Below are positions 9,299 through 19,101 of a stretch of 64,000 nt of DNA, one piece after another (the first letter of the stretch is position 1; each line of letters begins with the position of its first letter). The stretch comes from Bradyrhizobium centrolobii. GTDB taxonomy: Bacteria; Pseudomonadota; Alphaproteobacteria; Rhizobiales; Xanthobacteraceae. Position numbers and translations under genes: made by a program. Where the stretch lies: positions 3,363 to 67,362 of the forward strand of contig NZ_LUUB01000042.1 of the NCBI RefSeq assembly GCF_001641635.1, read 5' to 3'. The notes beneath the pieces are model-generated. The model was not told the origin of the DNA, searched no databases, and worked only from the letters and a program-made list of their open reading frames with translations.

Positions 9299-9311
9299 TG
9301 CAGCGCGCCGA

Positions 9312-10100
9312 CTACTCCGCCGTCCAGCCGCCGTCGATGGAGAGATTGGTGCCGGTGATCTGCGCGGCATCGTCGCTGCACAGGAACAGCGCCAGCGCCG
9401 CGACCTGCTCGGAGGTGACGAATTCCTTGGTCGGCTGCGCGTCGAGCAGCACGTCGTTGATGACCTGCTCGCGTGTCAGGTTGCGCGCCTTCATCGTGTC
9501 GGGAATCTGCTTCTCGACCAGCGGTGTCCAGACATAGCCCGGGCTGATGCAGTTGCAGGTGATCTTGTGGGTCGCAACCTCCAGCGCCACCGTCTTGGTC
9601 AGGCCGGCGATGCCGTGCTTGGCCGACACGTAAGCCGACTTGAACGGTGAAGCGACCAGCGAGTGCGCCGACGCCGTGTTGATGATGCGGCCCCAGCCTT
9701 TCTTCTTCATGCCGGGTACCGCGGCGCGGATGGCGTGGAAGGCCGAAGACAGGTTGATTGCGATGATCTGGTCCCACTTCTCGATCGGGAATTCCTCGAT
9801 CGGCGAGACGAACTGGATGCCGGCATTGTTGACGAGGACGTCGACCGAGCCGAAGGTCTTGTCGCCGAGCGCGATCATCTCCGCGATCTGGGCCGGCTTG
9901 GTCATGTCGGCGGGCGAATAGATGGCCTTCATCTTGAAGTCGGACTCGATCTTCGAGCGCTCCTTCTCGATATCCTCCGGGGAGCCGAAGCCGTTGATCA
10001 CGACGTTGGCCCCAGCACTCGCAAAGGCGCGCGCGTAAGCCAGCCCGATGCCGCTGGTTGATCCAGTCACGACGGCGTTCTTGCCTGACAGACTACCCAT
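9312..10100 (-). CDS. bdhA: 3-hydroxybutyrate dehydrogenase
   Basis: 262 aa. It oxidises D-3-hydroxybutyrate to acetoacetate in the polyhydroxybutyrate cycle. Features: TGSTSGIG cofactor motif, NNAGIQFVSPIEEFP (the PIEEFP stretch is characteristic of BDH1-type enzymes), Ser in NTASAHSLVAS, catalytic YVSAKHG, and the substrate-loop CISPGYVWTPLVEKQI. The ATG has AGGAGCG upstream inside the end of the patatin gene; the two genes are 1 nt apart, so they form one operon. Confidence 0.92.
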   Translation of the reverse strand: MGSLSGKNAVVTGSTSGIGLAYARAFASAGANVVINGFGSPEDIEKERSKIESDFKMKAIYSPADMTKPAQIAEMIALGDKTFGSVDVLVNNAGIQFVSPIEEFPIEKWDQIIAINLSSAFHAIRAAVPGMKKKGWGRIINTASAHSLVASPFKSAYVSAKHGIAGLTKTVALEVATHKITCNCISPGYVWTPLVEKQIPDTMKARNLTREQVINDVLLDAQPTKEFVTSEQVAALALFLCSDDAAQITGTNLSIDGGWTAE

Positions 10101-10101
10101 T

Positions 10102-11277
10102 TTATTCGCTCCTTTTTGCCGGGGGCGCGGAGACGTCCCCCGTGAGATCGTAGGTCACCATGGTCTCATCGGATTGCGGCCGCTCGAGCCAATCCTTGTG
10201 GCGCATCGACAGGTGCACGTCGCGCACGCCGGCTTCCCAATGCTCGACCATGCCGACATGCGAGAAATCGTAATCCTTGGACGAGGATTCGTAGTTCTTG
10301 CTGCGATAGATCAAATGCACGACGGTCACGGTGCTTTCGCGTGCCGCCTTGGCGAGGAATTCGACGGAAGGATCGTTCTTCAGATAATCCGGTAATTTGC
10401 CGATCAGGTCGCGCACGGCCCTGCGGGCGTTGTGGATCTGCTTGTTCTTGTCCGTGTTCATCCGCGTGCGGCTGGAATAACGGATGTCCTTCTCGCGCTC
10501 GGCAGCCTCGAGCAGCGAGGTCGGCAAGTCCCCGCGCGCGCTGAACAGGTCGACCTGGAAGATCAGCATGTCGCGGTGGAATTCGGCATCGAGCACGTAA
10601 TCGAGCGGCGTGTTGGAGGCGATGCCGCCGTCCCAATAATGCTCGCCATCGATGATGACGGATGGAAAGCCCGGCGGCAGCGCGCCGGAGGCCATGATGT
10701 GCTCGGGGCCGATCTTCTTGCCGAGCCTCTTGAACTCGTAATTGTCGAAATATCTGAAGTTGCCCGAGGTGACGCCGACCGCACCGACCGACAGGCGCGT
10801 CTTCAGGTCGTTGATGCGGTCGAAGTCGACCAGCCGCTCCAGCGTCTTCTTCAGGGGCGCGGTGTCGTAGTAGCTCTCCGCTTCAGGATGGCCCGGTGGC
10901 CAGAGCGGCGCGGGCGGAATGCGCGGGGTGAAGAAGCCGGGCACGCCGAAGGTCGCGATCAGCGCAGCGCTCGTGGAGTTGAACAGCTCGCGGCTGTGAT
11001 CGCTCTTGCCGATCGGCTTCCACGGCACCGGCGCCGAAACCATCTCCCAGAATTCTTTCAGCCGCTTGATCCGTGTTTGCCCCTCGTTGCCGGCGATGAT
11101 GGCGGCGTTGACCGCGCCGATCGAAATGCCGGCAACCCATTCCGGCTCGAAGCCGAAATGGCACAGCGCCTGATAGGCGCCGGCCTGATAGGAGCCAAGC
11201 GCACCGCCGCCCTGCAACACCAGGACGCGTTGCGCATTCGCGGGGACGCTGGCAGCTTGGGGGCTATGATCGGTCAT
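10102..11277 (-). CDS. Patatin-like phospholipase family protein
   Basis: 391 aa. The N-terminus has the oxyanion glycine motif QGGGALGSYQAG, the nucleophile elbow GISIG, and the partner Asp in WDGGIASNTPL, so all catalytic residues of a Ser-Asp patatin are present. The C-terminal third resembles the DUF3734 extension often attached to such proteins. It is the first gene of an operon with bdhA. That pairing suggests the hydrolase acts on polyhydroxybutyrate or granule lipids, supplying hydroxybutyrate to BdhA; this is inference from context. Confidence 0.88.
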   Translation of the reverse strand: MTDHSPQAASVPANAQRVLVLQGGGALGSYQAGAYQALCHFGFEPEWVAGISIGAVNAAIIAGNEGQTRIKRLKEFWEMVSAPVPWKPIGKSDHSRELFNSTSAALIATFGVPGFFTPRIPPAPLWPPGHPEAESYYDTAPLKKTLERLVDFDRINDLKTRLSVGAVGVTSGNFRYFDNYEFKRLGKKIGPEHIMASGALPPGFPSVIIDGEHYWDGGIASNTPLDYVLDAEFHRDMLIFQVDLFSARGDLPTSLLEAAEREKDIRYSSRTRMNTDKNKQIHNARRAVRDLIGKLPDYLKNDPSVEFLAKAARESTVTVVHLIYRSKNYESSSKDYDFSHVGMVEHWEAGVRDVHLSMRHKDWLERPQSDETMVTYDLTGDVSAPPAKRSE

Positions 11278-11355
11278 GCGGGAACATTAGCAAATGACGA
11301 GCCACCGTGGCGACAGTTCGCCGCGGCGTCAATGCATCCCGGGATCAAGACTGGC

Positions 11356-11859
11356 TTATCGGGGGTCCGTTGAGGCCAAAATCATGGTCCAGAACACCTT
11401 GTATTTGGTGTTCGGAGCATAGCTCGCCGCTATGCCCAATTTTGTGACACCGCCCTTGAGCATGTTCGCCCGGTGCGGAGGCGAGTCACGCCAGCCGGAA
11501 AACGCTTCTGCCAGCGTATGATAGCCGGCCGAGACGTTCTCGACCGCGACGGTGGCCGGATAACCGCCGGCATTGAGCCGCTTGCCCAGGGGCGCGCGGA
11601 CGTCATGGTCCATCTTGTTCGCCGCCGCCATGGCGTCGGACTGGGATTCGGCGAGTTTCATCAAGTCGGGGTCGATGATCACAGTGCCGAGGCCGTTGTT
11701 CTGCCGATACTGCGAGATCATCACGGAAGCGGCTTGCGCATCGAGCTTGGCGCCCGGGGCCGCCATGTCGGCATACATGGACGGCTGCTGGACAGGCGCT
11801 TCATTGCCCGCACAGCCGGCCAACAGCAAAAGGATGAGAATTGCGGCCGCGGCGCGCAT
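11356..11859 (-). CDS. CAP-domain (SCP/PR1-like) lipoprotein
   Basis: 167 aa from ATG 11859; a TTG at 11874 would add five residues. The signal peptide ends in a lipobox LLLLAGCAGNE, so it is probably anchored to a membrane. The body has CAP-family features: helical SQYRQNNGLGTVIIDPDL, a His in KMDHDV, and SGWRDSPPHRANMLKGGVTKLGIA near the end, which corresponds to the conserved CAP2 block. Bacterial CAP proteins are extracytoplasmic and mostly of unknown function. Confidence 0.85.
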   Translation of the reverse strand: MRAAAAILILLLLAGCAGNEAPVQQPSMYADMAAPGAKLDAQAASVMISQYRQNNGLGTVIIDPDLMKLAESQSDAMAAANKMDHDVRAPLGKRLNAGGYPATVAVENVSAGYHTLAEAFSGWRDSPPHRANMLKGGVTKLGIAASYAPNTKYKVFWTMILASTDPR

Positions 11860-11949
11860 GAGTAAGGCCCCCAAATGAGGGGCCGTTGTTGCATACCAAC
11901 CGTGGCTGAAAGGTGAATTTCGAGGAAAATTTGTCCCGTTGTGACGGGC

Positions 11950-12996
11950 TCAGGCGCCCGCAAATATCCGATAGCGGCGGGGCTCGAGACCGATCGTGTC
12001 GCCGGCGCGCAGTTCCTTGTCGCGAGGGGCGTCGATCTCGATGGTTTCGCCACCGAACAGCGCCACCTCGGCCCGCTGCACCGGGCCGAAATTCCGGACA
12101 TGCTGCACGGCGCCCTCGAAGGCCCCGCTGCCGGCCGGGCCGACCAGCATGTCATGTCGCCGCACGAACAATCGTGACGCGCCAGACGCGGCACCCTGCG
12201 CCACGAGATTGAGCGGGCGGTCGCCGAGCCGGACCGCACCATTTGCCACCTCCACCGGCAGCACGATGGATTCGCCGATGAAGCCGTGCACGAAGGCGGT
12301 CGCGGGATTTTCGTAGACGTCGTCGGGCGAGCCGATCTGCTCGATCTTGCCCTTGTCCATCACCACGACACGGTTGGCGACTTCCAGCGCCTCTTCCTGG
12401 TCATGGGTAACGAAGATCGAGGTGACGTTGATCTCGTGATGCAGCGAGCGCAGCCACATGCGCAGCTCCTTGCGGACCTTGGCGTCGAGCGCACCGAAGG
12501 GCTCGTCCAGCAGCAGGATGCGCGGCTCGATCGCAAGCGCGCGAGCAAGCGCAATGCGCTGGCGCTGGCCGCCGGAGAGCTGGCTCGGATAGCGGTCGGC
12601 CAGCCAGTCGAGTTGCACCAGATCGAGCAGCTCCCTTACGCGCGCACGGATGGTGGCCTCATCCTTTCGAACTGCGCGCGGCTGCACGCGCAGGCCGAAG
12701 GCGACGTTCTCGAAAACCGTCATATGGCGGAACAGCGCGTAGTGCTGGAACACGAAGCCGACGTGACGCTCGCGCGCGCCCTGCGCCAGCGCATCCTCAC
12801 CGTTGAACGAGACTTCGCCGGCGTCAGGCCAGTCGAGGCCAGCAATGATCCGCAGCAACGTCGTCTTGCCGGAGCCCGATGGACCGAGCAGCGCCAGCAA
12901 TTCGCCGTTGTCGACCTTGAGGTCGACGCCGTCGAGAGCGGCAAAGGTCCCGAATTTCTTGACGAGATTCCTGACTTCAATGGTCACGGGCGTCAT
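11950..12996 (-). CDS. cysA: Sulfate/thiosulfate ABC transporter ATP-binding subunit
   Basis: 348 aa. It powers sulfate uptake. Walker [10 protein letters not shown], the signature LSGGQRQR, Walker [13 protein letters not shown] and the switch His in FVTHDQEEA are all intact. The C-terminal third is a TOBE-type regulatory domain, as in other CysA proteins. The start overlaps the end of cysW by 20 nt. It is the last gene of the cysPTWA operon. Confidence 0.95.
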   Translation of the reverse strand: MTPVTIEVRNLVKKFGTFAALDGVDLKVDNGELLALLGPSGSGKTTLLRIIAGLDWPDAGEVSFNGEDALAQGARERHVGFVFQHYALFRHMTVFENVAFGLRVQPRAVRKDEATIRARVRELLDLVQLDWLADRYPSQLSGGQRQRIALARALAIEPRILLLDEPFGALDAKVRKELRMWLRSLHHEINVTSIFVTHDQEEALEVANRVVVMDKGKIEQIGSPDDVYENPATAFVHGFIGESIVLPVEVANGAVRLGDRPLNLVAQGAASGASRLFVRRHDMLVGPAGSGAFEGAVQHVRNFGPVQRAEVALFGGETIEIDAPRDKELRAGDTIGLEPRRYRIFAGA

Positions 12997-13888
12997 GTCC
13001 TTCGTCCAGATGACGTTCGAGAACGGTCTTGGCGATCAGCGTGATCAGCGCCAGCATTGCGAGCAGCGAAGCGATCGCGAACGCAGCGACGAACTGGTAC
13101 TCGTTGTAGAGAATCTCGACCAGGAGCGGCATGGTGTTGGTCTCGCCACGGATGTGGCCGGAGACGACCGACACCGCGCCGAACTCGCCCATCGCGCGCG
13201 CATTGCAGAGCAGGACGCCATAGAGCACGCCCCATTTGATGTTGGGCAGCGTGACGCGGAAGAAGGTCTGCATCCCCGAGGCGCCGAGCGAGATCGCGGC
13301 CTCCTCTTCCTGGGTGCCCTGCTCATGCATCAGCGGGATCAGCGCGCGCGCCACGAAGGGGAAGGTCACGAAGGTCGTCGCCAGCGCAATGCCAGGTACC
13401 GCGAACAGGATCTGGATGTTGTGCTCACGCAGCCAGCCGCCGAAATAGCCCTGCGCACCGAACAGCAGCACGAAGACGAGACCGGAGATCACCGGACTTA
13501 CCGAGAACGGCAGGTCGATCAGCGTGATCAGCGCGGTCTTGCCCTTGAAGTCGAACTTGGCGATGGCCCAGGCCGCGACCAGGCCGAACACGAGGTTGAG
13601 GCCGACCGAGATCGCCGCGACCAGCAGCGTCAACCTGATCGCGGACAGCGCCTCCGGCTCGGAGAGCGCAGCGAGATAGGCCAAAATGCCCCGCGAGAAG
13701 GCCTGCGCGAACACCACCGCCAGCGGCAGCACGACGAAGACGCTGAGGAACAGCACCGCCAGCGTGATGATGGCAATCCGTACCGCCTTCGGCTCGGTGC
13801 GGAGGCTGTCGCGTGCCGCGGCGGCGTGTGCGCGCGCCTTCACATCCGATCGCGAGAGCGAGACGATATCTGCGATCTGCATGGTCAT
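12977..13888 (-). CDS. cysW: Sulfate ABC transporter permease CysW
   Basis: 303 aa from ATG 13888 (a second ATG lies at 13882). It is an integral membrane protein with about six helices. The permease-ATPase contact motif is visible as [23 protein letters not shown]. Translation overlaps cysA and starts 11 nt after the end of cysT. The N-terminal cytoplasmic stretch of about 40 residues before the first helix is somewhat long. Confidence 0.93.
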   Translation of the reverse strand: MTMQIADIVSLSRSDVKARAHAAAARDSLRTEPKAVRIAIITLAVLFLSVFVVLPLAVVFAQAFSRGILAYLAALSEPEALSAIRLTLLVAAISVGLNLVFGLVAAWAIAKFDFKGKTALITLIDLPFSVSPVISGLVFVLLFGAQGYFGGWLREHNIQILFAVPGIALATTFVTFPFVARALIPLMHEQGTQEEEAAISLGASGMQTFFRVTLPNIKWGVLYGVLLCNARAMGEFGAVSVVSGHIRGETNTMPLLVEILYNEYQFVAAFAIASLLAMLALITLIAKTVLERHLDEGHDARDH

Positions 13889-13899
13889 CGCATCCAGCC

Positions 13900-14736
13900 T
13901 CAGCGCACCGGGATCCGGTTCTGCGCCCAGCGCTGCAACCGGTTGACCGCGAAGATGATGACGAACGACACGACGAGCATGACGGCCGCGATCGCGGTCG
14001 CGTCGGCATAGCGGAACTCGGAGAGCCGGATCACGATCAGGAGCGGCGCGATCTCGGAGACGTTGGGCAGATTGCCGGCAATGAAGATCACCGAGCCGTA
14101 TTCGCCGACGGCGCGCGCAAAAGCGAGCGCCAGTCCCGTGAGCAGCGCGGGCGCGAGCGAGGGCAGGATCACGCGCGTGATGGTCTGCCAGCGGCTGGCC
14201 CCCAGACTGCCCGCGGCTTCCTCGATCTCGGGATCGAGGTCCTGGAGCACCGGCTGCACGGTGCGGACCACGAAGGGAATGCCGATGAAGATCATGGCGA
14301 CGAAGATGCCGAGCGGCGTGAACGCCACCTTGACGCCGAGCGCGGCGAGCGGCGCGCCGAGCCAGCCTTTCGCTGCGAACAGCGAGGTCAGCGCGACGCC
14401 GGCGACCGCCGTCGGCAGCGCGAAGGGGACGTCGACGATGGCGTCGAACAGCCGCCGGCCAGGGAAGCGGTAGCGCACCAGCGCCCAGACGATGATGGTG
14501 CCCATCACCAGATTGACGCATGCCGCCGCGAAGGCGAGCCCGAACGAGACCCGCAGCGCGTTCAGGGTACGGCGACTGGAGAGAATGGCCCAGAACTGCT
14601 CGGGGCTCAGCTCAAAGGATTTCAGGAACAGGCCGGCGAGCGGAATCAGGACAATGATCGACAGCCAGGACAGCGTCAGTCCCATCGTGAGACCGAACCC
14701 CGGCAGAGTCCGGCGTCGTGCTGCGATTGCGCTCAC
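13900..14736 (-). CDS. cysT: Sulfate ABC transporter permease CysT
   Basis: 278 aa if translation begins at GTG 14736, which has AGGGGG just upstream. The frame is open to a TTG at 14772, adjacent to the cysP stop, giving 290 aa. It has about six membrane helices and the EAA loop EEAAGSLGASRWQTITRVILP. It forms the heterodimeric sulfate channel with CysW. Confidence 0.92.
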   Translation of the reverse strand: MSAIAARRRTLPGFGLTMGLTLSWLSIIVLIPLAGLFLKSFELSPEQFWAILSSRRTLNALRVSFGLAFAAACVNLVMGTIIVWALVRYRFPGRRLFDAIVDVPFALPTAVAGVALTSLFAAKGWLGAPLAALGVKVAFTPLGIFVAMIFIGIPFVVRTVQPVLQDLDPEIEEAAGSLGASRWQTITRVILPSLAPALLTGLALAFARAVGEYGSVIFIAGNLPNVSEIAPLLIVIRLSEFRYADATAIAAVMLVVSFVIIFAVNRLQRWAQNRIPVR

Positions 14737-14772
14737 CAGGCCCCCTGTGCCCTCGTTGACGACGACGCCCAA

Positions 14773-15762
14773 TCAGTTCTTGTAGATCTGATCGAAGACG
14801 CCGCCGTCGGCGAAATGTTCCCGCTGCGCCTTGGTCCAGCCGCCGAACACGTCATCGATCGTGAACAGCTCGACCTTGGCGAATGAGTTTTCGTACTTTT
14901 TGGCGATGTCCGGATCGCGCGGACGATAGAAATTGCGCGCCGCGATCTCCTGGCCTTCCTTGGTGTACCAGTATTGGAGATAGGCATCGGCCGCGTTGAG
15001 GGTGCCCTTCTTGTCGGCAACCTTGTCGACGATCGCGACCGGCGGCTCGGCGAGGATCGATTGCGGCGGCGCCACGATCTCGAACTTCTCCGGACCGAAC
15101 TCTTTCAGCGCGAGATACGCCTCGTTCTCCCAGGCGAGCAGCACGTCGCCGACGCCCCGCTCGACGAAAGTCACGGTCGCACCGCGCGCACCGGTATCGA
15201 GCACCGGCACCTGCTGGTAGAGTTTTGCGATGAAATCCTTGGCCTTGTCGGCCGAGCCGTATTTCTTCTGCGCGAAGCCCCAGGCCGCGAGATAGTTCCA
15301 GCGCGCACCGCCCGAGGTCTTCGGGTTCGGCGTGATCACGGCAACGCCGGGCTTGAGCAGATCGTCCCAGTCCTTGATGCCCTTGGGATTGCCCTTGCGC
15401 ACCAGGAAGACGATGGTCGAGGTGTAGGGTGATGAATTCTGCGGCAACCGCTTCTGCCAATCGGCGGCGGTGAGGCCTTTGCCGGCGATGGCATCGATGT
15501 CGTAGGCGAGCGCAAGCGTCACGACGTCCGCCTGCAATCCGTCGATCACCGCGCGCGCCTGCGAACCGCTGCCGCCGTGCGACTGCTTGATCTCGATGCT
15601 CTTGCCGGTTTCCTTCTGATAGACGCGCGAAAACGCCTTGTTGAACTCGACATAGAGCTCACGCGTCGGATCGTACGACACGTTCAACAAATTGATGTCA
15701 GCGGCGAGAGCCGAGCTTGCCCAAAGGAATCCTGCCGCGAGCGGAACGATACGACGCATCAT
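14773..15762 (-). CDS. cysP: Sulfate ABC transporter substrate-binding protein
   Basis: About 329 aa; start chosen at ATG 15762 with GGAG 6 nt upstream, although ATG 15774 is in frame. A signal peptide ([16 protein letters not shown]) exports it to the periplasm. The mature start [16 protein letters not shown] and the motif [20 protein letters not shown] are standard for the CysP/Sbp sulfate-binding family. It is the first gene of cysPTWA, 124 bp downstream of cysH, and may be read from the cysG-cysH transcript or its own promoter. Confidence 0.94.
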   Translation of the reverse strand: MMRRIVPLAAGFLWASSALAADINLLNVSYDPTRELYVEFNKAFSRVYQKETGKSIEIKQSHGGSGSQARAVIDGLQADVVTLALAYDIDAIAGKGLTAADWQKRLPQNSSPYTSTIVFLVRKGNPKGIKDWDDLLKPGVAVITPNPKTSGGARWNYLAAWGFAQKKYGSADKAKDFIAKLYQQVPVLDTGARGATVTFVERGVGDVLLAWENEAYLALKEFGPEKFEIVAPPQSILAEPPVAIVDKVADKKGTLNAADAYLQYWYTKEGQEIAARNFYRPRDPDIAKKYENSFAKVELFTIDDVFGGWTKAQREHFADGGVFDQIYKN

Positions 15763-15886
15763 GTCCATCTCCATTCACTTCGACGACGTCAGTGTCAGCG
15801 AAGGCGTGCAGGCATAACTCGGGTCGAAACGCGCTTAAGTCAACGGAACCGGATTTCCTTGTTCGCAGCGTGGCAGGCTGACTGTG

Positions 15887-16618
15887 CTACGAAATCTTCA
15901 TCGTGTGAATGCCGCATTCTGTCTTGGCCCGGCCACGCCACCGGCCGGCACGAGAATCCTCGCCTGCGGCCGTCCGGCTGGTGCAAGGCATGCACCCAAC
16001 GGACAGGAATCCTGACTCGACAAGAGGGTGCCGCGGCAATTTGGCGCGGACGAAAATCGCCTCGAGCTCCTCGCGCGAGACGTTGGCGAAGGGATTGAAC
16101 TTCAACCGCACGCCGTCGTCCTCGACGACCGGAATGTCGGCGCGCGCATTGCCCTGGAAGCGCTTGCGGCCGTTGATCCAGGCCGAGAACGGCTTTAGCG
16201 CACGCGCGAGCGGCTCCACCTTGCGGATGCGGCAACAAGCGTCGGGATCGGAGAACCAGAGCTCGCGGTCCGGATCCTCGCGCGACAGCGTTTCCTCCGC
16301 CGGCTTGATCGAGCGGACGTCTTTCAGTCCAAGCGTCGCAATCAAAGTATCGCGATAGGCGAGCGTCTCCTCGAACAGCCATCCGGTGTCGAGGAAGATC
16401 ACAGGGATCGCGGGATCGACGTCCGCCATCACCTTGAGCAGCGTTGCCGATTCCGTGCCGAAGGACGACACCAGCGCGAGCTTCTCGCGCCCGACGCTCT
16501 TCAGCGCCATGGCGATAACTTCCGCGGGCGAGGCATCGCGCAGAGCGCGATCAAGCTCCTCCGCCGAGGGCAGCGCAGAGACGGACGTTGATGAAACCTG
16601 GGATGCTATTGCGTTCAC
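15887..16618 (-). CDS. cysH: Phosphoadenylyl/adenylyl-sulfate reductase
   Basis: 243 aa, GTG start. It reduces activated sulfate to sulfite. The PP-loop-like SSFGTESATLL, the LDTGWLFEETLAYRD block and the CC pair in DPDACCRIRKVEPL with a second Cys pair in SVGCMPCTSR are present. Two CC/CxxC pairs ligate a 4Fe-4S cluster in the adenylyl-sulfate-reducing type, so this is probably the APS-reducing form typical of rhizobia. The start overlaps the DUF934 stop as GTGA. Confidence 0.93.
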   Translation of the reverse strand: MNAIASQVSSTSVSALPSAEELDRALRDASPAEVIAMALKSVGREKLALVSSFGTESATLLKVMADVDPAIPVIFLDTGWLFEETLAYRDTLIATLGLKDVRSIKPAEETLSREDPDRELWFSDPDACCRIRKVEPLARALKPFSAWINGRKRFQGNARADIPVVEDDGVRLKFNPFANVSREELEAIFVRAKLPRHPLVESGFLSVGCMPCTSRTAAGEDSRAGRWRGRAKTECGIHTMKIS

Positions 16619-17130
16619 GTGCCGACACCTTCGGAGTGACGCAACTGCATGCGCCGATGCAGCGCCGTGATGCGGCCGTCGCCGGTCGGCTGATAGAACA
16701 CCGAATAGTGTTTTGCCGTCTGCATGAAGGCTTCCGCGTCGGCCTGCTTCTTGACCTCGAAGGCATCGAAGCCCGCGCGCAGCATGAACACGAACTGGTC
16801 GCGCAGCACCTGGCCCGTTGCACGCAGCTCGCCGCGATAGTTGAACCGCTCACGCAGCAGCCGCGCCTGGCTATAGGCGCGACCGTCACGGAAGGTCGGG
16901 AACACCAGCGCCACGGCGGCAAGCCTGCCGAGATAGGGCACGAGTTCGTCGATGTCGCGATTGTTCGGCCAGATCACGCCGACCTTGCCTGGGCGCGCGA
17001 GGAACGCCTCCGCATCGCCGAGGAAGCGCTCAGCCGGCACCAGGATGTCGCCGCTTTCGGGCAGCGGCGTATCGACGGCGAGCTTGACGAAGCTGTCGTC
17101 GACGATCTTTCCGCCGTTAACGAGTGGCAT
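16615..17130 (-). CDS. DUF934 domain-containing protein of the sulfite reductase operon
   Basis: 171 aa. The conserved core is VGVIWPNNRDIDELVPYLGR, VALVFPTFRDGRAYSQARLLRERF and the FDAFEV stretch, typical of DUF934 proteins encoded between cysI and cysH in many proteobacteria. No catalytic motif is recognised. It overlaps cysI by 14 nt and cysH by 4 nt, so translation is tightly coupled. A role in sulfite reductase assembly or activity is inferred from context only. Confidence 0.9.
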   Translation of the reverse strand: MPLVNGGKIVDDSFVKLAVDTPLPESGDILVPAERFLGDAEAFLARPGKVGVIWPNNRDIDELVPYLGRLAAVALVFPTFRDGRAYSQARLLRERFNYRGELRATGQVLRDQFVFMLRAGFDAFEVKKQADAEAFMQTAKHYSVFYQPTGDGRITALHRRMQLRHSEGVGT

Positions 17131-18772
17131 AGACCCGCTCCTTGAAGGGTTCGACGCCGAGACGTTTCACCGTGTCGATGAACAGCTCTTCCGGGCGCTC
17201 GCGCAACGCGAGATAGGCTTCCACGATGTCCTCGACGACGTCGGCGACCTCGTCGAACTTCACGCCGGGCCCGATCAGATTGCCGAGCGCAGCGCTCTCG
17301 TCGGCGCGACCGCCGATGGTGATCTGGTAGACCTCCTCGCCGTTCTTCTCGACGCCGAGAATGCCGATATGGCCGACATGGTGATGGCCGCAGGCATTGA
17401 TGCAGCCGGAGATGTTGATGTGCAGCCGGCCGATCAGGTTGGCGAGCTCATGATTGGCGAACCGCCGCGTCAGTTCCTGCGCGATCGGGATCGAGCGCGC
17501 ATTCGCCAGCGAGCAGTAGTCGAGCCCGGGGCAGGCGATGATGTCGGTGATCAGGTTGACGTTCGGCGTCGCCAGTCCGAGCTTGTCGAGCGCCTTCCAC
17601 AGTGCCGGCAGGTCGCGCTTGGCGACGTGCGGCAGCGCCAGGTTCTGCTCGTGGCCGACGCGGATCTCGCCGAAGGAATATTTGTCGGCGAGATCGGCCA
17701 GCGCATCCATCTGCTCGGCGGTGGCGTCGCCCGGAGGGCCGCCGGTCGGCTTCAGCGAGATCGTGACGATGGAATAGCCCTGGACCTTGTGCGGAGACAC
17801 CGAGTTCTTGCGCCACGCCTCGAAGTCCGGATCGGCCGCGGCCTGGCGCAGCTCGTCCGGCATATGCGGGAGCTTCTCATAGGCCGGATAAGTGAAGCGG
17901 GAGCGGATGTCCTCGATCACCTCGTCGTCTATCTGAAGCGAGGAGTTGCGAATGTGCTGCCACTCCTCCTCGACCTCGCGCGAGAACTTCTCGATGCCGA
18001 GCTCGTGCACCAGGATCTTGATGCGCGCTTTGTAGATGTTGTCGCGGCGGCCGTACTGATTGTAGACGCGAAGGATCGCCTCGATATAGCTCAGGATATC
18101 GCGACCGTGCACGAAGTGCTTGATCGTCTTGGCGATGAACGGCGTGCGGCCGAGCCCGCCGCCGACCAGCACCTCGAAACCGGTCTCGCCCTTCTCGTTC
18201 TTGATCAGCCTGAGGCCGATGTCGTGAATCCTGATCGCGGCGCGGTCATGGTCCGACGCGGTGATCGCGATCTTGAACTTGCGCGGCAGGAACGAGAATT
18301 CCGGATGCAGCGTGGTGTGCTGGCGAATCAGCTCCGACCAGATGCGGGGATCCTCGATCTCGCCCGGCGCGACGCCGGCCCACTGGTCCGAGGTGACGTT
18401 GCGCATGTTGTTGCCGGAGGTCTGCATCGCATGGATGCCGACCTCGGCGAGATCGGCCAGCGCATCCGGCAGCTCGGCAAGCTTGATCCAGTTGAACTGG
18501 ATGTTCTGTCGCGTGGTGAAATGGCCGTAGCCGCGATCATATTTGCGCGCGACATGCGCGAGCCGCCGCAACTGGTTCGACGCCAGCGTTCCGTAGGGAA
18601 TCGCGACGCGGAACATGTAGGCGTGCAGTTGCAGATAGACGCCGTTCTGAAGCCGCAGGATCTTGAATTCGTCCTCGGTGAGCTCGCCGGAAAGGCGGCG
18701 CTTCACCTGGTCGCGGAATTCCGAGACACGCTCGTTGACCAGCGTGCGGTCGATTTCGTCGTAAGCATACAT
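17117..18772 (-). CDS. cysI: Sulfite reductase hemoprotein (nitrite/sulfite reductase family)
   Basis: 551 aa. It catalyses the six-electron reduction of sulfite to sulfide using siroheme and a 4Fe-4S cluster. The cluster and siroheme cysteines are visible as CPGLDYC and SGCINACGHHH. Two ferredoxin-like half domains (LRRLAHVARKYDRGYGHFTT and the later VGHEQNLALPHV) are present. No flavoprotein partner (cysJ) is adjacent, so electrons probably come from ferredoxin or via the neighbouring small proteins. The siroheme synthase gene lies upstream in the same operon. Confidence 0.93.
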   Translation of the reverse strand: MYAYDEIDRTLVNERVSEFRDQVKRRLSGELTEDEFKILRLQNGVYLQLHAYMFRVAIPYGTLASNQLRRLAHVARKYDRGYGHFTTRQNIQFNWIKLAELPDALADLAEVGIHAMQTSGNNMRNVTSDQWAGVAPGEIEDPRIWSELIRQHTTLHPEFSFLPRKFKIAITASDHDRAAIRIHDIGLRLIKNEKGETGFEVLVGGGLGRTPFIAKTIKHFVHGRDILSYIEAILRVYNQYGRRDNIYKARIKILVHELGIEKFSREVEEEWQHIRNSSLQIDDEVIEDIRSRFTYPAYEKLPHMPDELRQAAADPDFEAWRKNSVSPHKVQGYSIVTISLKPTGGPPGDATAEQMDALADLADKYSFGEIRVGHEQNLALPHVAKRDLPALWKALDKLGLATPNVNLITDIIACPGLDYCSLANARSIPIAQELTRRFANHELANLIGRLHINISGCINACGHHHVGHIGILGVEKNGEEVYQITIGGRADESAALGNLIGPGVKFDEVADVVEDIVEAYLALRERPEELFIDTVKRLGVEPFKERVYATR

Positions 18773-18783
18773 AAGAGAGTGCC

Positions 18784-19101
18784 TTAAACCTGGACCGGCT
18801 GTCCGATGGTTACGCCGGTGCGGCGGATCTGTTCGCGCAGATTGCCGGGTTCGACCTTGCCGTCCTCGGCGACCTGCACCGGAGCGATATAGGCACCCAC
18901 GGCGCCGACGTCATCAGCGACGGACTCCGCAAGCAACGCTTTCGCCTCGTCGGAGTTGCGCACGATCGCGGCTTCCGACAAGTCCGCGGACCAGCCCTGG
19001 GCGGCGGTGCGATAGACCACGATGCCATCCCAGGTACGGTTGGCGGTCACGACCGAGGGGCCGGCGATTTTGATCTTTTTCTGTTCAAGCGGGGAGGTCA
19101 T
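18784..19101 (-). CDS. DUF2849 domain-containing protein
   Basis: 105 aa. It contains KIAGPSVVTANRTWDGIVVYR and a conserved PVQVAEDGKVEPGNLREQIR segment near the end. The ATG overlaps the cysG stop by 4 nt (ATGA) and cysI starts 11 nt downstream, so it is firmly part of the sulfite reduction operon. The function of the family is unknown; its constant place next to sulfite reductase in rhizobia suggests an accessory subunit. Confidence 0.88.
   Translation of the reverse strand: MTSPLEQKKIKIAGPSVVTANRTWDGIVVYRTAAQGWSADLSEAAIVRNSDEAKALLAESVADDVGAVGAYIAPVQVAEDGKVEPGNLREQIRRTGVTIGQPVQV

Noticed and set aside
12977..14521. Apparent long frame joining the end of cysT with cysW
   Set aside because: The first part is an out-of-frame reading of cysT. 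CysW begins at 13888 and CysT is intact in another frame, so there is no fusion.
16952..18787. 611-residue open frame antisense to cysI
   Set aside because: It mirrors the cysI coding sequence and shows no domain; the minus-strand gene has clear siroheme and cluster motifs.
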